From NCBI RefSeq assembly GCF_006539145.1, contig NZ_BJML01000001.1:620001-684000 (forward strand): a stretch of 64,000 bases of DNA. The letters run 5' to 3'. The notes under the pieces were generated by a model that worked only from the letters and a program-made list of their open reading frames with translations, was not told the origin of the DNA and searched no databases. The stretch comes from Microbacterium testaceum. GTDB taxonomy: Bacteria > Actinomycetota > Actinomycetes > Actinomycetales > Microbacteriaceae. Within the stretch, counting starts at the first letter, position 1; the number at the start of each line of letters is the position of its first letter. Below, piece by piece: positions 60,203 to 64,000 of the stretch. The position numbers and the translations under genes were made by a program.

Positions 60203-61426
60203 TCATCGCCCAAGTGCCGTCGCTCGACTGGACGTAGCGGGGCTGTCGCGGTTAGGGTTCTCGTGTCCGTCGAGGAACGCGTTGGCGCGTGCGGCAGCGT
60301 CGGTGAGGTGCCTAGTGTCGGGGTGGAGGTACCCGCGGGTCGTCTCAATTGATTTGTGGCCGAGGATGCCTTGGAGGACGTGGAGCGGGATGCCTGCGTC
60401 GGCGAGCCAGGTCGCTCCGGTGTGGCGGAGCCCGTGCCGGGTGAGGCTGGGTAGCTCGAGCTCGGTGACGAGTTGGTCCGACTTCGTCGCATCCCGCACC
60501 GATGCTGTGGTGAGCACACCACCGCGTGGGCCGGTCAGGAGCCGCTCGTCGGGTTCGCGGTTGTGGGTGAGGCGTTGCAGTACGGGTGTGAGGGCTTGCA
60601 GGATGGGGACGTGGCGGATGTCGCCGCCCCTGGTTTGTTTAGTGACGAGGCCTCCTGCGCCGGGGTAGGTTTGGCGGCGGATCGTGACGACACGTTGATC
60701 CCAGTCGATGTCGCCGACTTGGAGGCCTGAGATTTCGGAGCCGCGGGCGTCGAGGAGAGCGCTGACCATCACGAAATCGGAGTAGCTCTGATGCACCTCC
60801 CCACACCGATCGGCCAACGTGGTGAGGGTCGCGAGACCTTTGAGTGCGTGCACGCGTGGCGAGAGGTCGTTCTCTTTGAGGTTGAGCGCTGACTTTCCGA
60901 GAGAGCGCCGGGATCGGTTGCGTGCGGGATTGCTGGGCAGGAGGTCGTCGCGGACGGATTCATCGAGGACGCGGACGAGGGGTGCGATGGTGTTCTTGAT
61001 CGTTGACGCGGAGTGCTGGGTTTCCCACTGGTCGATGGTGCGGTCGATCATCCCGGCGGTGATCTGCGACAACGGCAAATGCCCCAGCGCGGGGAGCACG
61101 CGGAGGCGGAGGCCGAGTCTGTAGCCGTCGACGGTGGAGGTTGGGCCAAGGCCACGCTGCCACCGGTCTCCGATCATCTCGACGTAGTCGGAGAGCAGGA
61201 TGCGTTTGTCGATCCCGAGTTCGGCGGAGGCTTGCAGGTATTGGAAGAATTCGTCTGCTGCTTCCTCGTCGGGGACGACGAGGGCACGGGTGACGCGTTT
61301 GCGGGTGTGTGGGTCAATCCAGCAGGCACGGGCGCGGATTTCGGAGGCGCGGTGTTCGAGATCGGTGGTGCCTTTCACCCCGATCGGTGGCACCGGGAGT
61401 GGTGCGGTGGGGTCAGGCGTGCTCAT
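60203..61426 (-). CDS. int: Tyrosine recombinase / site-specific integrase
   Basis: This 407-residue phage-type integrase has all catalytic residues in context: Arg in LDARGSEISGL, Lys in VTKQTRGG, HxxR in LTRHGLRHTGATW, His in GILGHKS and Tyr in TTRGYLHPD. The N-terminal SAM-like core-binding domain is at about residues 70-170. Its gene points toward the tRNA-Pro, as for elements integrated at tRNA 3' ends. The start overlaps the excisionase end by 14 bp. Confidence 0.93.
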   Translation of the reverse strand: MSTPDPTAPLPVPPIGVKGTTDLEHRASEIRARACWIDPHTRKRVTRALVVPDEEAADEFFQYLQASAELGIDKRILLSDYVEMIGDRWQRGLGPTSTVDGYRLGLRLRVLPALGHLPLSQITAGMIDRTIDQWETQHSASTIKNTIAPLVRVLDESVRDDLLPSNPARNRSRRSLGKSALNLKENDLSPRVHALKGLATLTTLADRCGEVHQSYSDFVMVSALLDARGSEISGLQVGDIDWDQRVVTIRRQTYPGAGGLVTKQTRGGDIRHVPILQALTPVLQRLTHNREPDERLLTGPRGGVLTTASVRDATKSDQLVTELELPSLTRHGLRHTGATWLADAGIPLHVLQGILGHKSIETTRGYLHPDTRHLTDAAARANAFLDGHENPNRDSPATSSRATALGR

Positions 61427-61622
61427 CGGTATCGAGGGACGCGAGCCATTGTTCGACCTGTTCGATGCGGTACCTCGTCACACCGCCGATCCGGATGAAC
61501 GGCGGCCCCTTCTTCTCCGCCCGCCACCTCGACAGCGTCGATTCCGATACCCGCCGGAACGCCGCAATCTCCCGGCTGTCCCGCAGCGGTGAAACGAGCA
61601 CGTCGCTGGTCTGCTCGGTCAT
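61413..61622 (-). CDS. xis: Excisionase-type helix-turn-helix protein
   Basis: This 69-residue MerR-like HTH protein (SREIAAFRRVSESTLSRWRAEKKGPPFIRI) is the usual partner directing excision by the integrase. The start MTEQTSDVL at 61622 overlaps the stop of the upstream small frame (TCATGA), supporting this choice over the longer frame from 61637. Confidence 0.87.
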   Translation of the reverse strand: MTEQTSDVLVSPLRDSREIAAFRRVSESTLSRWRAEKKGPPFIRIGGVTRYRIEQVEQWLASLDTDEHA

Positions 61623-61765
61623 GACTGCTCGCTCCAATCGATGTTGACGATCTCCCGGATCGTCGCGTCCTGTTCCGCAGTCCGCGTTTTGACCTGCTCT
61701 TCGACGAACGCCAGTAAATCCTTCGTCCGCTCAGTTACCGGTGCCTCTGCCGTGGAGGGTTCGGT
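61619..61765 (-). pseudogene. 48-codon in-frame extension of the DUF4913-like gene
   Basis: After the TGA of the DUF4913-like gene the same frame continues for 48 codons: TEPSTAEAPVTERTKDLLAF and onward to VNIDWSEQS. It ends in a TCATGA overlap with the excisionase start. Codon use and peptide look coding, but there is no ATG/GTG/TTG in the frame. Either the TGA is a recent nonsense mutation, it is read through, or an unusual start is used. Confidence 0.45.
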
Positions 61766-62266
61766 TCAGCCGTCTGCTTCGCCTCCTGGCCAGGAGGTGA
61801 TGCGGGTGGGGCGGTCACGGTCCAGGCGTGTGCCGGAGATCGTGACCCAGTCGCGGAGGCGTTCGCGGGCGATCGCGAAGTCGTGGTGCCAGGCGAGGGC
61901 CTGGTTGCCTTTGGCTTGTTGGTCGAAGCAGAACAGCCAGTGTTGCCTGAGCTCTGACAGCTCGCACAAGAGTTCCGGGTGGCGGTGCCACATCGGAGGG
62001 ATCACCTGCGCGGGGAGGCCGTAGGTATGGCGGAGCCAGTCCACCCATTCGTTGAGTTCGAGGAGTTCGTGTTCGAGGTCGTCGGGTGGGAGGGGGCGCC
62101 AGTTGATCGGGCGTGGCACTTGCCCGAGCGCTGCCGCGAGGTCGCTGACGTAGGCCTGTTTCGGGAGCTCGCGCGTCTTCTCCTCCACGCTGGGTGGGAG
62201 GTCGCCGGCATCCGCCCCGTCGGAATCTGGCCCCGGCGCAGCCGAGGGCGACTGTTCACTGTTCAT
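61766..62266 (-). CDS. DUF4913-like protein of mobile elements
   Basis: This 166-residue protein has a conserved-looking core WVDWLRHTYGLPAQVIPPMW then ELSELRQHWLFCFDQQ and WHHDFAIARERLRDWV, as in the DUF4913 family found on actinobacterial plasmids and integrative elements. The N-terminal 40 residues are polar. Function is unknown. It lies just upstream of xis-int in the same direction. Confidence 0.7.
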   Translation of the reverse strand: MNSEQSPSAAPGPDSDGADAGDLPPSVEEKTRELPKQAYVSDLAAALGQVPRPINWRPLPPDDLEHELLELNEWVDWLRHTYGLPAQVIPPMWHRHPELLCELSELRQHWLFCFDQQAKGNQALAWHHDFAIARERLRDWVTISGTRLDRDRPTRITSWPGGEADG

Positions 62267-62269
62267 GGT

Positions 62270-62914
62270 CTACTCCTGAGCGAAAGACGCGCCGCTGCTG
62301 CAGCGCGAACGAACAAAAAGAGGTGGGTGCGGCGACCAGGTGCAGGTGTGAGGATAATCGCCGCACCCGGCATGGAAACCCCACGGGTCAGCGGGCAACG
62401 GCCTCGCCCTCCGCCGAGCCCGCGGCGGATGCGGCGGGTGATTCGGGCTCCATGTCTGCTTCACGCTGCGCGAGCGCCTACTGCATCTGTTCCCGGCCAG
62501 GGGCTTCGTGCTGCGGTGCCTCGCGTTCGGGTGCGCCGCGGTCGACGGTGTAGCGGGTGATGTTGTTGTCGTGGCCGATCCGAGCGCGATCGGCTGATCA
62601 GGGCCGAGGGTGCGAAGGTCGAGCGGCCACTCGCTGGTTCTTGGGATCAGGACTTGAGCGCCGATCTTCTCCGACTCGGCCAAGACGCGCCGAGCGCCGT
62701 CGAAATCTAGTCGCGGTGCGATGTCCTGCCGCCACTGCTCGAGGCTCGCACTCGGACTGAACCACGGGATCTCGCTACCGAGCGCCAGATACACAGTCCT
62801 GACTCCGCCGAGATCGTGTACGAGGTGCGACGTCGTGTCGCGCGGCTCAGCCACCATCGCGAGCGTCACCCTTGCAGTGCGCTCATCCAACTCATCAAGG
62901 TTGATCTCGGGCAT
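62270..62914 (-). pseudogene. DprA-like N-terminal fragment with unrelated tail
   Basis: Residues 1-110 of this frame (MPEINLDELDERTARVTLAM; later SEKIGAQVLIPRTSEWPLDL) resemble the N-terminal region of the DNA-processing protein DprA, ending near RTLGPDQPIALG where DprA normally enters its Rossmann fold. From about 62580 the frame becomes Thr/Arg/Pro-rich, and a different frame looks coding there. I read this as a truncated dprA-like gene joined to another broken gene. GAGGACAAAGCC precedes the ATG at 62914. Confidence 0.55.
62388..62597 (-). pseudogene. C-terminal remnant of an unidentified element gene, with internal TAG
   Basis: In this frame the peptide runs RIGHDNNITRYTVDRGAPER, continues to GREQMQ, hits TAG at 62478-62480, then resumes ALAQREADMEPESPAASAAG and stops at 62388. 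It has a coding-like Ala/Glu tail and overlaps the non-DprA-like part of the neighbouring fragment in another frame. It looks like the 3' remnant of a longer gene with a nonsense mutation. Confidence 0.4.
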
Positions 62915-63043
62915 GGCTTTGTCCTCTCGGCGTAGGCAGCGCACAAGAGAGGTATGCCTGGCGTGTTCTGCTCGACATCGCAAGAGCGCATCGGGCATGC
63001 TGATAGCACGATGATCATCTGACTCAGCAGGAGCGCCGCGACG

Positions 63044-63066
63044 GTGGTCCTTCAGTAAAGGACCAC
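63044..63066 (+). promoter_or_regulatory. Hairpin sequestering the ribosome-binding site of the OLD-family gene
   Basis: GTGGTCCTT (63044-63052) pairs perfectly with AAGGACCAC (63058-63066), loop CAGTA. The Shine-Dalgarno AAAGGA (63057-63062) lies in the 3' arm, 6 nt before the ATG at 63069. It could be an RNA switch lowering basal translation or a DNA operator. Confidence 0.6.
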
Positions 63067-63068
63067 GA

Positions 63069-64000
63069 ATGACCCAGCAGACTGCGCCCACAGATCCCAG
63101 CAACGAGCCGGAGAATCCGCCCGCTCCCATGCGGGTCGCGAGCATCAAGGTGCACAATTTCCGCCTGCTGCGGAACGTCGATATTGAGCTTGATAACCGA
63201 ACAACTGTGTTGGTTGGCCGGAACAACAGTGGGAAGACAACTCTTGCGGAGGCATTTACGCGTTTCCTGCAACCGTCGACGTTGAACTTCACCGTGGCGG
63301 ACTTCTCTGCCGAGAGCTACCCGGAGTTCCTCGAGTCCTGGAAGGCATACTCCGCGGGGGATGAAGAAGCCGCGAGACGTCTTCTTCCCGAGATCTCCCT
63401 CACAGTGGAGATTTCGTACTCGAAGGAACTGCCGGAATACGGACCTCTAGCCGCAGCCATCGTCGATCTCGACCCGGATTGCACAACAGCGATGATCCGC
63501 TTCAGCTACTCACTCGAAGGTGGACGCCTGTCGGAGTTTTTCGAGGGGGTAGCGAACGACCCGAACACGGGTGCGGAAGCGGACGTCGAGTGCGTACTGG
63601 GCATTGTCGGAGACCGCGTTCAGGGATTGTTCGCGCGGTCAATCACTGCAATCGACCCGGGGGATGCCTCAAACACGCGCGACATCCCGCTCGAGGCGAT
63701 GCGGCGCATCCTCACCGTTCACTTTTTGAAAGCCCAACGCGGGCTCGACGACGAGAAGGAACGACCCAAAGATCTGATCGGCAGCATCTTCCAGAACCTG
63801 TTTGACGCTGCCTCCAAAGCGAACGACGGAAGCACACAGAAAGCAACCGCTGATGCGCTCACGGCAGCAGTTGCTGACATCGAGCAGGATCTGGGCACCA
63901 AAGTCAGTGAGATGGTGAAGGGGATCATTCCGGCGCTTCGGAGCTTCGGATACCCCGGTCTCACTGATCCTGGTCTCAAAGCGGAAACGACTCTGGACAT
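63069..64000 (+). CDS. OLD-family AAA ATPase / endonuclease, 5' part
   Basis: The frame is open from 63069 to the window end (310 codons, C-terminus missing). Residues 22-60 carry VASIKVHNFRLLRNVDIELD and the Walker A VGRNNSGKTTLAEAF, typical of OLD/RecF-like ATPases that head anti-phage nucleases such as GajA of Gabija and OLD of phage P2. The Toprim nuclease half would lie beyond the window, so nuclease activity is inferred. Codons such as AAT, ATT, ACA and TTG are much commoner than in neighbouring genes, pointing to transfer. It is the first visible cargo gene of the tRNA-Pro element. Confidence 0.8.
   Translation, partial: MTQQTAPTDPSNEPENPPAPMRVASIKVHNFRLLRNVDIELDNRTTVLVGRNNSGKTTLAEAFTRFLQPSTLNFTVADFSAESYPEFLESWKAYSAGDEEAARRLLPEISLTVEISYSKELPEYGPLAAAIVDLDPDCTTAMIRFSYSLEGGRLSEFFEGVANDPNTGAEADVECVLGIVGDRVQGLFARSITAIDPGDASNTRDIPLEAMRRILTVHFLKAQRGLDDEKERPKDLIGSIFQNLFDAASKANDGSTQKATADALTAAVADIEQDLGTKVSEMVKGIIPALRSFGYPGLTDPGLKAETTLD

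Noticed and set aside
60013-64000. Second copy of the tRNA-Pro 3' end (attR)
   Set aside because: I found no repeat of the tRNA 3' segment within the window, so the right boundary must lie beyond it if the element is integrated there.

Overview
The window is chromosomal DNA from a high-GC actinomycete, most likely the Microbacteriaceae and probably Microbacterium or a close relative. The evidence is the very high GC at third codon positions, the frequent ATGA/GTGA gene overlaps, the many leaderless promoters, and the gene neighbourhoods dapA-rnj-ftsK-pgsA-cinA-clgR-DUF3046-recA-recX-miaB-miaA-dapF-hflX-lexA and tyrS-parA-scpA-scpB-rluB-tyrA-cmk-der. The genus is inference; there is no rRNA gene in the window.

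Layout. 1-9716: end of dapA, RNase J, FtsK, PgsA, CinA-type amidase, a ClgR-type regulator, DUF3046, recA with a LexA box upstream, and recX. 9755-20730: a large LuxR-type regulator (minus), miaB-miaA-GNAT, dapF, an RsmC-like methyltransferase, hflX and an S9 peptidase. 20882-22180: lexA and a divergent membrane-anchored LysM gene whose promoter holds a LexA-like palindrome, so this is a probable SOS cell-division checkpoint. 22236-26150: hisC-hisB-hisH-priA plus an SseB-domain gene. 26185-26505: a 3-copy tandem repeat array ending in a very large hairpin. 26507-28458: DUF1844 (minus) and infC-rpmI-rplT, where infC appears to start at AUC behind a structured leader. 28571-36507: an rRNA 2'-O-methyltransferase, a glutamate-type amino-acid ABC transporter, and pheS-pheT. 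36508-44865: a hairpin-rich intergenic region, an arginine-rich leader peptide, then argC-J-B-D-F, a membrane protein, and argH. 44917-59815: a SatD-like regulator and membrane protein, DUF2510, tyrS, DUF4184, the parA-scpAB-rluB-tyrA-cmk-der cluster, DUF805, a NUDIX-NYN fusion, an S4 protein and two GNATs.

From 59939 the sequence changes character. A tRNA-Pro(GGG) gene is followed by a complete tyrosine integrase, an excisionase, a DUF4913-like protein, broken gene fragments (one resembling the N-terminus of DprA) and the start of an OLD-family AAA ATPase/endonuclease with lower GC and different codon use. This looks like the left end of an integrated element carrying possible anti-phage cargo; the other end lies beyond the window.

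Cross-cutting signals are recurrent leaderless promoters (TANNNT, 6-8 nt, start codon), a strongly over-represented heptamer GGATGCC/GGCATCC that overrides normal codon choice, and a dispersed 65-bp palindromic repeat (about 49370 and 56268).
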